Shown: positions 1-5,301 of the stretch, in pieces | Layout: the number at the start of each line of letters is the position of its first letter | Numbering within the stretch: the stretch's first letter is position 1 | Assembly: GCA_029052265.1 (NCBI GenBank) | Contig: JAIDJJ010000314.1 | Coordinates: 1 to 5,301, forward strand | DNA: 5,301 nt | DNA from: Muribaculaceae bacterium | GTDB taxonomy: Bacteria > Bacteroidota > Bacteroidia > Bacteroidales > Muribaculaceae | Direction: 5' to 3' | Position numbers and translations under genes: made by a program | The notes under the pieces: model-generated | The model's database searches: none | What the model saw: the letters and a program-made list of their open reading frames with translations, nothing else | Told to the model about the DNA's origin: nothing

Positions 1-13
1 AACCCTCACAAAA

Positions 14-46
14 ATAGCCGCCCAAACTTTGGACGGCTATCTTTTT
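14..46. terminator. Bidirectional Rho-independent terminator
   Basis: A perfect 7-bp stem pairs ATAGCCG (14-20) with CGGCTAT (34-40). The inner bases CC/GG and AAA/TTT can extend it across one mismatch. A run of five A precedes the stem (10-14) and five T follow it (42-46), so it would work as a terminator on either strand. It probably ends a gene lying left of the window on the plus strand, and may also stop leftward transcription coming from the IS110 element. Confidence 0.8.
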
Positions 47-201
47 AGCTCATACCTGCTATCGCGGACGGTTGTACCTCGAAATTTTAAGGAACGCGCT
101 CTTCTATGTTGCATTCCAAATTTCTACGCAAACTTTAAGATATATTAACTAATGAGTATGAGCTATTTATATAATGCAAAGATTTAAGGTAAGTACATGA
201 A

Positions 202-236
202 AAGCCTGACGGGAGGTGAATCCTCTCATCAGGCTT
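202..236 (-). terminator. Strong hairpin, likely terminator of the transposase transcript
   Basis: AAGCCTGA (202-209) pairs perfectly with TCAGGCTT (229-236). After one C/A mismatch the stem continues for six more pairs (211-216 with 222-227, one of them a G-T wobble), leaving a five-base loop at 217-221. Read on the minus strand the stem ends in four T, a short but plausible U-tract. It would therefore end leftward transcripts from the IS110 gene. The same hairpin could instead be a structural domain of a bridge RNA. Confidence 0.5.
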
Positions 237-254
237 GAGGCGTACTGCCTCAGG
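234..254. other. Second hairpin abutting the 202-236 stem
   Basis: TGAGGC (236-241) pairs with GCCTCA (247-252) around the five-base loop GTACT. The stem can be lengthened by T235-G253 and C234-G254 on the plus strand. It shares bases 234-236 with the neighbouring hairpin, so the two compete at their base or stack end to end. No function can be assigned from sequence alone. Confidence 0.45.
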
Positions 255-363
255 TTAACATAAAAGCTCTACTATACAAACTTCTATTAGTCAAGGATAT
301 GATCCTGACATTTCACTGATTCAGTATAATAGGGGGAACGCTATATTCTAATTGTATAAGGAG

Positions 364-400
364 TAGTCGTTAGCTCTCCAGAGCGCGTTAAATAGTCGTT
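364..400. repeat. 8-bp direct repeat flanking a small hairpin
   Basis: TAGTCGTT occurs at 364-371 and again at 393-400. Between the copies lies a short hairpin, GCTCT (373-377) pairing with AGAGC (380-384). The unit sits about 55 bases beyond the transposase stop codon, in the part of the element where a 3' bridge RNA would lie. Repeated short guides around hairpins are compatible with a bridge RNA, but an 8-bp repeat alone is weak evidence. Confidence 0.4.
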
Positions 401-454
401 CTTTCCGAATCAGTTTCGTATGTCCTAAAGCTTTTATGTTTTATTTCTATCGGC

Positions 455-1531
455 TCAATTTTCCTCATAGGCTTTTTGAGTTCTAATTGTAGCGAATATG
501 AAGCACGCCAGTTTTCTGGCTACACGTATAATAGCTTTTTGTGGTTTCATCCCTTGGTGAAGTAATCTTCCATATAGGGAGGATAGGTAGACGCTTTTGG
601 TTATTGCCACCCATGACGCTTCAACAAGAACGGAATTTATATAATGATTCCCTCTGAACGTCATTTCTCCGATACTTTCCTTTTCACCCGAAGAACTGGT
701 CATGGGTTTGAGTCCAATGTATCCGATAAATTTCCTGATACAGCTGAATCTGGAGAAATCCATAACCTCTGTCAGGATGGTCATCGCGGCAATCTGGCCT
801 ATGCCCGGGATCGATGTCATGAGATCATAATTGGTCTTGTATCGAGAAGACCCACACATTTTACGTAACCTTGTATTGGAGTCAAGCACTTCCCTGTGCC
901 GTCGGTCAAGCAATTCAAGAAGGATATCCATCGATTTTCTGGATTCCCCTATTAGTTTGATCGTGCGCAGCCAAGTCTTGAACTGCGTTGTCCAACGAGA
1001 AGCGTGACGCCTCATCGAATCTGGAATATTCACTCCATTGAAGTGGAGACAATGTTTAATCCTTGATTTTATTTTTGCCAGATCGCGAACCGCCTGATGT
1101 CTTATCCTTATCACAGATCTGTCGTCTAACAAATTTCTATCTGGTACGAAAAGGAAGAGATTGTCAAAATCTCCGTTTTTCAACGATCTCGCCAATTTAT
1201 AGGAGTCCACATTGTCTGTCTTCTCAAGCTTTTCCTTTTACATTGTCGGCACATCAGCAGCGTTAATAATATTGCACATAATGCCTAAATCCCTAAACTT
1301 AAAGCAAGTGGAATAACCCGTGAATCCACTCTCGTAGACAATGTGGTATTCTGCGCCCGGATAATTCTGGCGGAGGTGTTTGACCAGTCCTTCGGCGGAA
1401 ACGTTCTGTGTGTGAGTCTTATGGAACCCGCTTTCAGTCATTACTGTCACCGTCCAGCTTTTGAGATGGACGTCGATTCCCACAAATAATTTTTGTCCAT
1501 TGAAATCTTTTTTATTATTTTGCATTCGCAT
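455..1531 (-). pseudogene. IS110-family transposase (DEDD recombinase), interrupted by an in-frame stop
   Basis: Reading from ATG at 1531 (an alternative ATG lies two codons on), one frame runs 358 codons to TGA at 455-457, broken only by TAA at 1238-1240 (codon 98). The N-terminal DEDD_Tnp_IS110 domain shows D20 (VGIDVH), E67 (YESGF), D106 and D109 (KTDNVDS). The C-terminal Transposase_20 domain shows SIPGIG at about 240-245 and SSGEK...GEMTFRGN at about 279-295, where the conserved catalytic serine is expected; a helical linker lies between them. Total length is normal for the family. The stop falls between E67 and D106, so neither part has a full catalytic set: the first is 97 aa, and the second could restart at GTG 1210 as 251 aa holding only the last D. 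No other lesion is visible, so the mutation looks recent. The family is guided by a bridge RNA. Readthrough cannot be excluded but TAA is an unlikely recoding signal. Confidence 0.9.
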
Positions 1532-1532
1532 A

Positions 1533-1604
1533 AGGCGTGAGGATTTTATTATATTTTATTGTTAATTTTTCATTTTCAAATATAATAAAAAAACCTTCAC
1601 GCCT
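1533..1604. repeat. 72-bp imperfect inverted repeat upstream of the transposase
   Basis: AGGCGTGA at 1533-1540 is matched by TCACGCCT at 1597-1604. Beyond a one-base bulge, GG (1541-1542) pairs with CC (1594-1595), and an AT-rich segment (1543-1556) pairs with 1578-1593 with one mismatch and two extra A. The loop is 1557-1577. The left arm begins one base from the transposase start codon, and the right arm contains the promoter. It may be an IS subterminal repeat, a regulator site, or a leader hairpin controlling transposase translation; the sequence does not decide. Confidence 0.7.
1577..1584 (-). promoter_or_regulatory. Putative transposase promoter, -7 box
   Basis: On the minus strand this reads TATATTTG, an exact match to the Bacteroides primary-sigma -7 consensus TAnnTTTG. 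It lies 45 bp upstream of the transposase ATG. I find no good TTTG at the expected -33 distance, only T-rich sequence, so the assignment rests on the -7 box and its position. The box lies at the inner end of the right arm of the 1533-1604 inverted repeat. Confidence 0.5.
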
Positions 1605-1645
1605 ATTTATTAAAACCTCTCTTCTCTCGGGGGAAGCCCAGCGGC

Positions 1646-1729
1646 AAGGGGGCTGAAAGCCTCCTTTGAGCGGCGATCCGGCTTTTCAAATGCAAACATA
1701 GTGACTAAGAACACGTACTTAAAGGAGGC
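1646..1729 (+). promoter_or_regulatory. Candidate alternative RNA pairing (switch-like)
   Basis: AAGGGGGCT (1646-1654) pairs with AGCCTCCTT (1658-1666) around a GAA loop, with one G-U. The same 3' arm also pairs with a downstream segment: GCCTCCTTTGAG (1659-1670) with CTTAAAGGAGGC (1718-1729), 12 bp with one G-U. The two structures cannot coexist. In both, the non-Watson-Crick pair is G-U when read on the plus strand but A-C on the minus strand, which favours a plus-strand RNA, in the direction of the receptor. Whether it senses anything is unknown. Confidence 0.4.
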
Positions 1730-1741
1730 GTGGCAGATAAA

Positions 1742-1831
1742 TTGCACACACCTCGGTGAAGCATATGCTTTTGAAAAATCCATAAATGATAGAAAAATCA
1801 TCAAAAATGGGGATTGTGGATTTTCGTGCAA
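1742..1831 (+). promoter_or_regulatory. Candidate multi-branched leader structure before the receptor start
   Basis: TTGCAC (1742-1747) is complementary to GTGCAA (1826-1831) and would close a domain ending 17 bases before the GTG start. Inside it, AAAATCCA (1775-1782) pairs with TGGATTTT (1817-1824), which encloses a small hairpin ATGAT/ATCAT (1786-1801). The palindrome at 1759-1770 and a short CACC/GGTG hairpin (1749-1758) fill the other side. Together these could form a junction close to the start codon. Each stem is short, so chance pairing remains possible. Confidence 0.3.
1759..1770. promoter_or_regulatory. 12-bp perfect palindrome, possible operator
   Basis: AAGCATATGCTT is a perfect palindrome 78 bp upstream of the receptor start codon. 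Its two-fold symmetry suits a dimeric DNA-binding regulator, and ligand-uptake operons are usually regulated, but I do not recognise it as a named operator (it is not a Fur box). It could also contribute to the leader RNA structure. Confidence 0.35.
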
Positions 1832-1848
1832 GTGCGTAGTTTTGCAAC

Positions 1849-4080
1849 GTGAAAATTCCAAAGGTCATAACAGCGTTCTTAGCGGTTTCCACTTCTTTTT
1901 CTGTATGTGCGGAAGAAGAGGTGACTGATACTGTAGGAGTCATGCTTGATGAAGTTAATGTTACGAATGTCAAGCAGATGTCTCGTCTTAAAAACGAAAC
2001 GGAAGCCGCAACCATAATAGGGAGGATTGAACTTGAGCAGCTCGGAGTCTCGGCTATCAAAGGTATAACCGGTGTGGTGCCGAATTTTTATATTCCGGAT
2101 TATGGCTCACGCATGACATCGTCAATATATGTGAGAGGAATAGGGGCACGTATGGATCAGCCCTCTGTGGGGCTTAATGTGGATAACGTACCCTATATGA
2201 ATAAAGATGCATATGATTTTGATGTCGCAGATATCGCATCAGTTGAAATGTTGCGGGGACCCCAGTCCACTCTGTACGGGCGCAATACCATGGCAGGGGT
2301 GATCAACGTAACGACGCTTTCACCCATGCGGTTTCAAGGCTGGCGTATTTCGCTTGAAGCGGCTTCCGGCACATCGATAAAGGCGTCAGGGGGATGGTAT
2401 CATAAATTCAATTCCAACACCGGTTTGTCGTTTGTCGGTGCCTATGGGAGCAGAAAGGGTACATTCGTCAATCAGTATAATGGCGAGAAAATTGATCATG
2501 AGCGGAATTTGAGCGGAAGACTCAAATTCTATCACAGGATGACGGATGGTATCGTTCTTCAGAACACAGCTTCATTCGGCATTCTCCGCCAGGGAGGATA
2601 TCCCTATGAATTTAAAGATACAGGCGAGATCTCATATAATGACACCTGTTTCTATAAGAGGTTCACATTTACAGACGGATTGTCATTAAGGCTTTCATGT
2701 GATAATTTTTCCGTCACGTCGATTACATCTGTTCAGCACATCAACGACAATATGACGCTTGATCAGGATTTTCTTCCTGAAGATTTCTTTACATTGACTC
2801 AAAAAAAGAATGAAACGTCATTGACTGAAGATCTTGTAATAAGCGGCAATGTTGGCGACAAATACAGATGGTTGAACGGAATTTTCGGTTTTTACAAGCA
2901 TCTCGACATGCATGCCCCGGTCACATTTAAGGACAAGGGTATATCCGAACTCATAGAAGACCATAGAAATGATGCGAATCCGCTTTATCCTATATCATGG
3001 AATGAGAGGACGTTCGGGCTCAACAGCGATTTCAAGGTGCCTGTATGGGGACTATCGGCATATCATGAATCGGATTTTACATTAGGCGACTTTACATTTA
3101 GCGCGGCGCTACGGATAGATTATGAACATTCCTCTCTCGACTACAGAAGTTTTTGTGAAACGGGCTACAGCATTTATCAGAAAGATGGTCTGTCTTATTC
3201 GTTTTTCCGGGATGTTGATATAGACATTGATGACACCGGAAAGCTTTCTCAGAATTTCCTGACATTGTTGCCTAAATTCTCCGTGTCGTATTCACTGCCA
3301 CAAAATATCGGCAATATCTATGTTAAAATTTCAAAAGGATATAAAGCCGGAGGATTTAACACTCAGATGTTCAGTGATGTGCTTCAGCAAAGGCTAATGG
3401 GAATAATGGGCATAGGAGCACAATATGGCATAGATGATATCGTTTCTTATAAACCGGAGAAAAGTTGGAATTATGAAATAGGGAGTCACATTTCTGTTGC
3501 AGGGTCACTGCTTGAGATTGACATTGCAGCCTTTTTCATAGATTGCAGGGATCAGCAGTTGACCATGTTCCCCAACGGCACAACTACCGGCAGAATTATG
3601 GCAAATGCCGGAAAGACGCATAGCTTCGGAGGGGAGCTGTCAGTAAGGGCAAATCTTACCGATCGGCTCACGCTTGCCGGCAGCTATGGTTATACAAATG
3701 CCCGGTTTCGTAAATTCAGTGATGGTATCAACAATTATAAAGGAAATTATTTGCCTTATGCCCCCCGCAATACATTGTTTTTACAGGGTGTGTGGGGAGT
3801 GCCGACACACAACAGCATCTTGGGAAATATTACCTTTGATTTGAATATGCGCGGCATAGGAAGTATATATTGGAATGAAGCTAACACAGAATTTCAAAAC
3901 CTTTATTTCTTACTCGGAGCCGGCATAACGCTGGGGACAGATACCCTTAACCTTCAGCTGTGGGGTAAAAACCTTACCGATACGAAATATTATACTTTTT
4001 ATTTCATGTCGATGGGCAATGAATTTTTACAACGGGGCAGGGGACCGGAAATAGGGGCGACGCTAAGATGTTGTTTCTGA
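1849..4080 (+). CDS. TonB-dependent outer-membrane receptor
   Basis: This 743-aa protein should be a 22-strand outer-membrane barrel with an N-terminal plug, importing a scarce ligand with energy from TonB-ExbBD. A signal peptide spans residues 1-21 (basic KIPK, hydrophobic core, VCA before EEE). A TonB-box-like stretch DEVNVTN lies at 34-40, the plug at about 45-156 with SIYVRGIG and the signature VEMLRGPQSTLYGRNTMAG (132-150), and the barrel follows. Barrel landmarks are SKGYKAGGFN (495-504), YKPEKSWNYEIG (from 534), NAGKTHSFGGELS (from 586), LPYAPRNTLFLQG (from 635) and NLTDTKYY (from 708); it ends in phenylalanine, as barrels do. The GTG start is chosen because TAG at 1837-1839 closes the frame and the signal peptide needs it. 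The carboxypeptidase-regulatory-like N-terminal domain of SusC is absent and no SusD gene follows, so it is not a classic glycan-uptake pair. The style recalls proteobacterial iron-complex receptors, but the ligand cannot be read from sequence. A Cys-Cys pair just before the last residue is odd. Confidence 0.93.
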   Translation: MKIPKVITAFLAVSTSFSVCAEEEVTDTVGVMLDEVNVTNVKQMSRLKNETEAATIIGRIELEQLGVSAIKGITGVVPNFYIPDYGSRMTSSIYVRGIGARMDQPSVGLNVDNVPYMNKDAYDFDVADIASVEMLRGPQSTLYGRNTMAGVINVTTLSPMRFQGWRISLEAASGTSIKASGGWYHKFNSNTGLSFVGAYGSRKGTFVNQYNGEKIDHERNLSGRLKFYHRMTDGIVLQNTASFGILRQGGYPYEFKDTGEISYNDTCFYKRFTFTDGLSLRLSCDNFSVTSITSVQHINDNMTLDQDFLPEDFFTLTQKKNETSLTEDLVISGNVGDKYRWLNGIFGFYKHLDMHAPVTFKDKGISELIEDHRNDANPLYPISWNERTFGLNSDFKVPVWGLSAYHESDFTLGDFTFSAALRIDYEHSSLDYRSFCETGYSIYQKDGLSYSFFRDVDIDIDDTGKLSQNFLTLLPKFSVSYSLPQNIGNIYVKISKGYKAGGFNTQMFSDVLQQRLMGIMGIGAQYGIDDIVSYKPEKSWNYEIGSHISVAGSLLEIDIAAFFIDCRDQQLTMFPNGTTTGRIMANAGKTHSFGGELSVRANLTDRLTLAGSYGYTNARFRKFSDGINNYKGNYLPYAPRNTLFLQGVWGVPTHNSILGNITFDLNMRGIGSIYWNEANTEFQNLYFLLGAGITLGTDTLNLQLWGKNLTDTKYYTFYFMSMGNEFLQRGRGPEIGATLRCCF

Positions 4081-4106
4081 AAAATAATTATCCCGTATAC
4101 AAGTCA

Positions 4107-4140
4107 AATAACTAATAAACCAGTAACCAATAACTAATAA
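4107..4140. repeat. 12-bp direct repeat in the receptor-lipoprotein gap
   Basis: AATAACTAATAA occurs exactly at 4107-4118 and 4129-4140, a 22-bp period. It fills much of the 74-bp gap between the two genes and ends 14 bp before the lipoprotein ATG. The region has neither a TAnnTTTG promoter nor a terminator hairpin, which supports co-transcription. An unstructured A/T-rich leader fits translation starts in Bacteroidota, which rely little on Shine-Dalgarno pairing. Confidence 0.6.
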
Positions 4141-4154
4141 CAACAATTAAAGAA

Positions 4155-5135
4155 ATGAAAAAAACGGTATTCTGTCTTCTGTCTTCCGCAGGAATTTTAT
4201 TAAGCTCCTGTACTATGGGAAGTGGAGAGAACTCAAGAACTGTAGGCTATGCTACATGTAATATGGTCATCCCGACAAATGGGGGCGAGCCCTTGTTGTC
4301 TTACGGCTCATACGTTTTCAGTTTTGATTTCAATGCCGCGACAGCCTCAGTGAGTACAAACTCGCTTATTATCGACAACAAGACATACAGTTTTACAACC
4401 GATCCTGTGAAATATACAGATTTCGGATACAGGCAGGTGATCCCCGGACTTTCGGGAGTGGTAGGGAACGGAAGCATGGATATCAAAGATGCGACATTCA
4501 TGACAGCCATACCCGAAATTCCCGAGAATTTCAATCCCACCAGAGTGTTCACTCCTACGATGAAAGATGATAAGGGCACGGTATCTTATCTCCCCGGCAC
4601 AATATATCATCCGAATATTCAGAGCGTAGGTCTGATGGTTGTTGCGAACTACACAATGGGAAATGAATATACAGTCCGTACTTTCACTCCTGATGTGTTC
4701 TATACAGGCGACACAAGCACCAGGTACCAGGTAGATGGCGCTCCACAGATGAGCCAGACCAAGAATATCGTGTATCGTATCATTATGGATATTGAAAAAA
4801 AGAAAGCGGCATTGGTAATGTACAATGCGAAGTTTTCCAATTCTCCGAACGAACCTGAGAAATCCGCTATCTATGTGCCGGATCTCGATGTGAAATTCAC
4901 TTCCGGCGGCTATGAAATCACAGGAACCGACATAGTTCCTTATATGTATGAAGGGTCATTGTCACTTCCGGATCCTGACACCTACACAAAATATGAGAAT
5001 TTCAAGTTTGACTCATTCAGGCTCGCCACAACCGACAGATGGCTTTCATCCGTGGCAGTCACCTACAAGGTGGCAGGAATATATGATGGCTCTTTCTCCG
5101 GCAAGTATGTTACTATCCCGGATATCATGAAATAA
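4155..5135 (+). CDS. Lipoprotein of unknown family, partner of the upstream receptor
   Basis: This 326-aa protein starts with a lipoprotein signal: MKK, a hydrophobic stretch, and lipobox LSSC with the lipidated cysteine at residue 19. The mature protein should be anchored in the outer membrane. After the cysteine comes TMGSGEN, without the usual dense acidic export signal, so surface exposure is uncertain. The rest is rich in alternating polar and hydrophobic residues, suggesting beta structure with no membrane segments. I recognise no family. Two halves (about 47-190 and 204-320) show a loosely similar order of features: a Tyr-rich strand with an Asp, a strand-rich middle, then a late strand pair ending in FYTG-like or YDGSF-like motifs. 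This could be an old domain duplication, seen only by eye. It lies 74 bp after the receptor on the same strand and ends before a terminator, so it is probably the second gene of that operon. It may bind or hand over the receptor's ligand, as HmuY does for heme, but it does not look like HmuY. Confidence 0.85.
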   Translation: MKKTVFCLLSSAGILLSSCTMGSGENSRTVGYATCNMVIPTNGGEPLLSYGSYVFSFDFNAATASVSTNSLIIDNKTYSFTTDPVKYTDFGYRQVIPGLSGVVGNGSMDIKDATFMTAIPEIPENFNPTRVFTPTMKDDKGTVSYLPGTIYHPNIQSVGLMVVANYTMGNEYTVRTFTPDVFYTGDTSTRYQVDGAPQMSQTKNIVYRIIMDIEKKKAALVMYNAKFSNSPNEPEKSAIYVPDLDVKFTSGGYEITGTDIVPYMYEGSLSLPDPDTYTKYENFKFDSFRLATTDRWLSSVAVTYKVAGIYDGSFSGKYVTIPDIMK

Positions 5136-5171
5136 ATGAAATCAACGTTGCGTATTGCACGCGCATTTCCG

Positions 5172-5201
5172 AAGGGGGGCAGAATTGTCTCCCTTTTTTT
5201 T
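5172..5201 (+). terminator. Rho-independent terminator of the receptor-lipoprotein operon
   Basis: AAGGGGGGC (5172-5180) pairs with GTCTCCCTT (5187-5195) as nine pairs including two G-U, around the six-base loop AGAATT. A run of eight T (5194-5201) follows. The hairpin starts 37 bp after the lipoprotein stop codon and marks the end of the operon. Confidence 0.85.
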
Positions 5202-5243
5202 AAAATGAAATTGCATAAAATAATAATTATTGTGAAATAAAAG

Positions 5244-5274
5244 TTTCGTGCATTTATATTTTTTCGTATCTTTG
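5244..5274 (+). promoter_or_regulatory. Bacteroidota-type promoter for the next gene
   Basis: TATCTTTG (5267-5274) matches the -7 consensus TAnnTTTG exactly. TTTC (5244-5247), one base off the -33 TTTG, lies 19 bp upstream, the expected spacing. The sequence between is AT-rich. Transcription would begin near 5281 and run out of the window. An ATG at 5293, five bases after GAGG, may start the next gene, but only three codons are visible; an ATG at 5282 is the alternative. Confidence 0.7.
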
Positions 5275-5301
5275 CAGAGAAATGAGGACGATATGTTCGC
5301 C

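Larger units (their letters stand above)
47..454. other. Non-coding region downstream of the IS110 transposase
   Basis: No convincing coding region is visible in these 408 bases. The right part (roughly 202-454) follows the 3' end of the transposase and contains most of the structure: a double hairpin at 202-254, a small hairpin AGGAT/ATCCT at 294-306, the palindrome ACTGATTCAGT at 315-325, and a direct repeat around a hairpin at 364-400. IS110-family elements carry a long non-coding end that encodes the bridge RNA, located 5' of the gene in the IS110 group and 3' of it in the IS1111 group. If this copy is of the second type, the RNA would be here, read on the minus strand. The element's left boundary is not visible; 47-200 shows nothing I can name. 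Confidence 0.45.
455..1604 (-). mobile_element. IS110-family insertion sequence (boundaries unresolved)
   Basis: The span given is the minimum supported by sequence: the interrupted transposase plus its promoter-bearing inverted repeat. Elements of this family usually lack long terminal inverted repeats and make little or no target duplication, so I could not fix the ends by eye. The true element probably extends leftward to somewhere between about 50 and 300, and perhaps rightward into 1605-1848. It lies immediately upstream of the receptor operon and is transcribed in the opposite direction. Because its transposase carries a nonsense codon, this copy is probably not self-mobile unless an intact copy elsewhere acts in trans. 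Confidence 0.75.
1605..1848 (+). other. Structured non-coding leader of the receptor gene
   Basis: These 244 bases separate the IS110 promoter region from the receptor start codon and encode nothing convincing. They hold a 9-bp hairpin (1646-1666) that competes with a 12-bp stem (1659-1670 with 1718-1729), a 12-bp palindrome (1759-1770), and a nested structure closed by 1742-1747 with 1826-1831. No motif of the cobalamin or TPP riboswitches, which often precede Bacteroidota TonB receptors, could be recognised. No clear plus-strand promoter is visible; TATATTTT at 1550-1557, in the left arm of the inverted repeat, matches the -7 consensus at all but the last base. Part of this stretch may belong to the IS. 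Confidence 0.5.

Noticed and set aside
644..1266. Plus-strand open frames opposite the transposase (644-868 and 1063-1266)
   Set aside because: They are antisense to a clearly recognised transposase and have no recognisable protein features.
1693..1700. Minus-strand TATGTTTG, with TTTA 19 bp upstream, as a second promoter for the IS110 transcript or a 5' bridge RNA
   Set aside because: It matches the consensus, but the leader stems downstream of it carry A-C mismatches on this strand while they pair on the other, so a minus-strand structured RNA is less likely. Kept as an unproven alternative.
1620..1848. Cobalamin or TPP riboswitch before the receptor
   Set aside because: Neither the B12-box-like core nor the TPP core sequences could be found, although the leader is structured.
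1701..1928. Plus-strand 75-codon frame starting with GTG at 1701
   Set aside because: It overlaps the receptor start in another frame, has no recognisable motif, and crosses the structured leader; a leader peptide is not supported.
1610..2060. Minus-strand open frames (1610-1861 and 1719-2060) overlapping the receptor leader and N-terminus
   Set aside because: They run antisense to the receptor signal peptide or through palindromic leader sequence, have no domain or signal, and low-complexity ends; treated as chance frames.
4301..4610. Minus-strand open frames within the lipoprotein gene
   Set aside because: They are antisense to a gene with a clear lipobox and continuous reading frame; no protein features of their own.
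4948..5130. Plus-strand 60-codon frame inside the lipoprotein 3' end
   Set aside because: It lies wholly within the lipoprotein gene in another frame with no start signal or motif.
5282..5301. Start of a downstream gene
   Set aside because: Two ATG codons follow the promoter, but fewer than seven codons remain in the window, so neither start nor product can be supported.

Overview
The window looks like chromosomal DNA of a Bacteroidota species, most likely Bacteroidales. Three things point there. Two promoter-like sites match the Bacteroides primary-sigma -7 consensus TAnnTTTG (one on each strand). The gene starts lack Shine-Dalgarno sequences and have AT-rich leaders. The gene content is a TonB-dependent outer-membrane receptor followed by a lipoprotein. 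I cannot resolve the family or genus.

Layout: (1) 1-454 is non-coding. It holds a bidirectional terminator at the left edge, a strong double hairpin at 202-254, and a direct repeat flanking a small hairpin at 364-400. (2) 455-1531, minus strand, is an IS110-family transposase (DEDD recombinase) split by a single in-frame TAA stop. Its promoter lies inside a 72-bp inverted repeat (1533-1604). (3) 1605-1848 is a 244-bp non-coding leader rich in mutually exclusive and nested RNA pairings, with a 12-bp perfect palindrome. (4) 1849-4080, plus strand, is a 743-aa TonB-dependent receptor with a GTG start and a clear signal peptide. (5) 4155-5135, plus strand, is a 326-aa lipoprotein of no family I recognise, ending at a good Rho-independent terminator (5172-5201). 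(6) 5244-5274 is a promoter for a gene that begins beyond the window.

The receptor and lipoprotein look like a two-gene operon: same strand, 74-bp gap, no promoter match between them, terminator after the second. By analogy with other receptor/lipoprotein pairs, the lipoprotein may help capture or hand over the ligand, but the sequence does not show what the ligand is. The IS110 copy sits immediately upstream, transcribed away from the operon, and may have displaced or replaced the original promoter region.

The features most worth a second look are the structured leader before the receptor, the possible bridge-RNA region of the IS110 element, and the unclassified lipoprotein. I see no CRISPR array, tRNA, rRNA, defence operon or clearly new system; anything new here is at the level of candidates.
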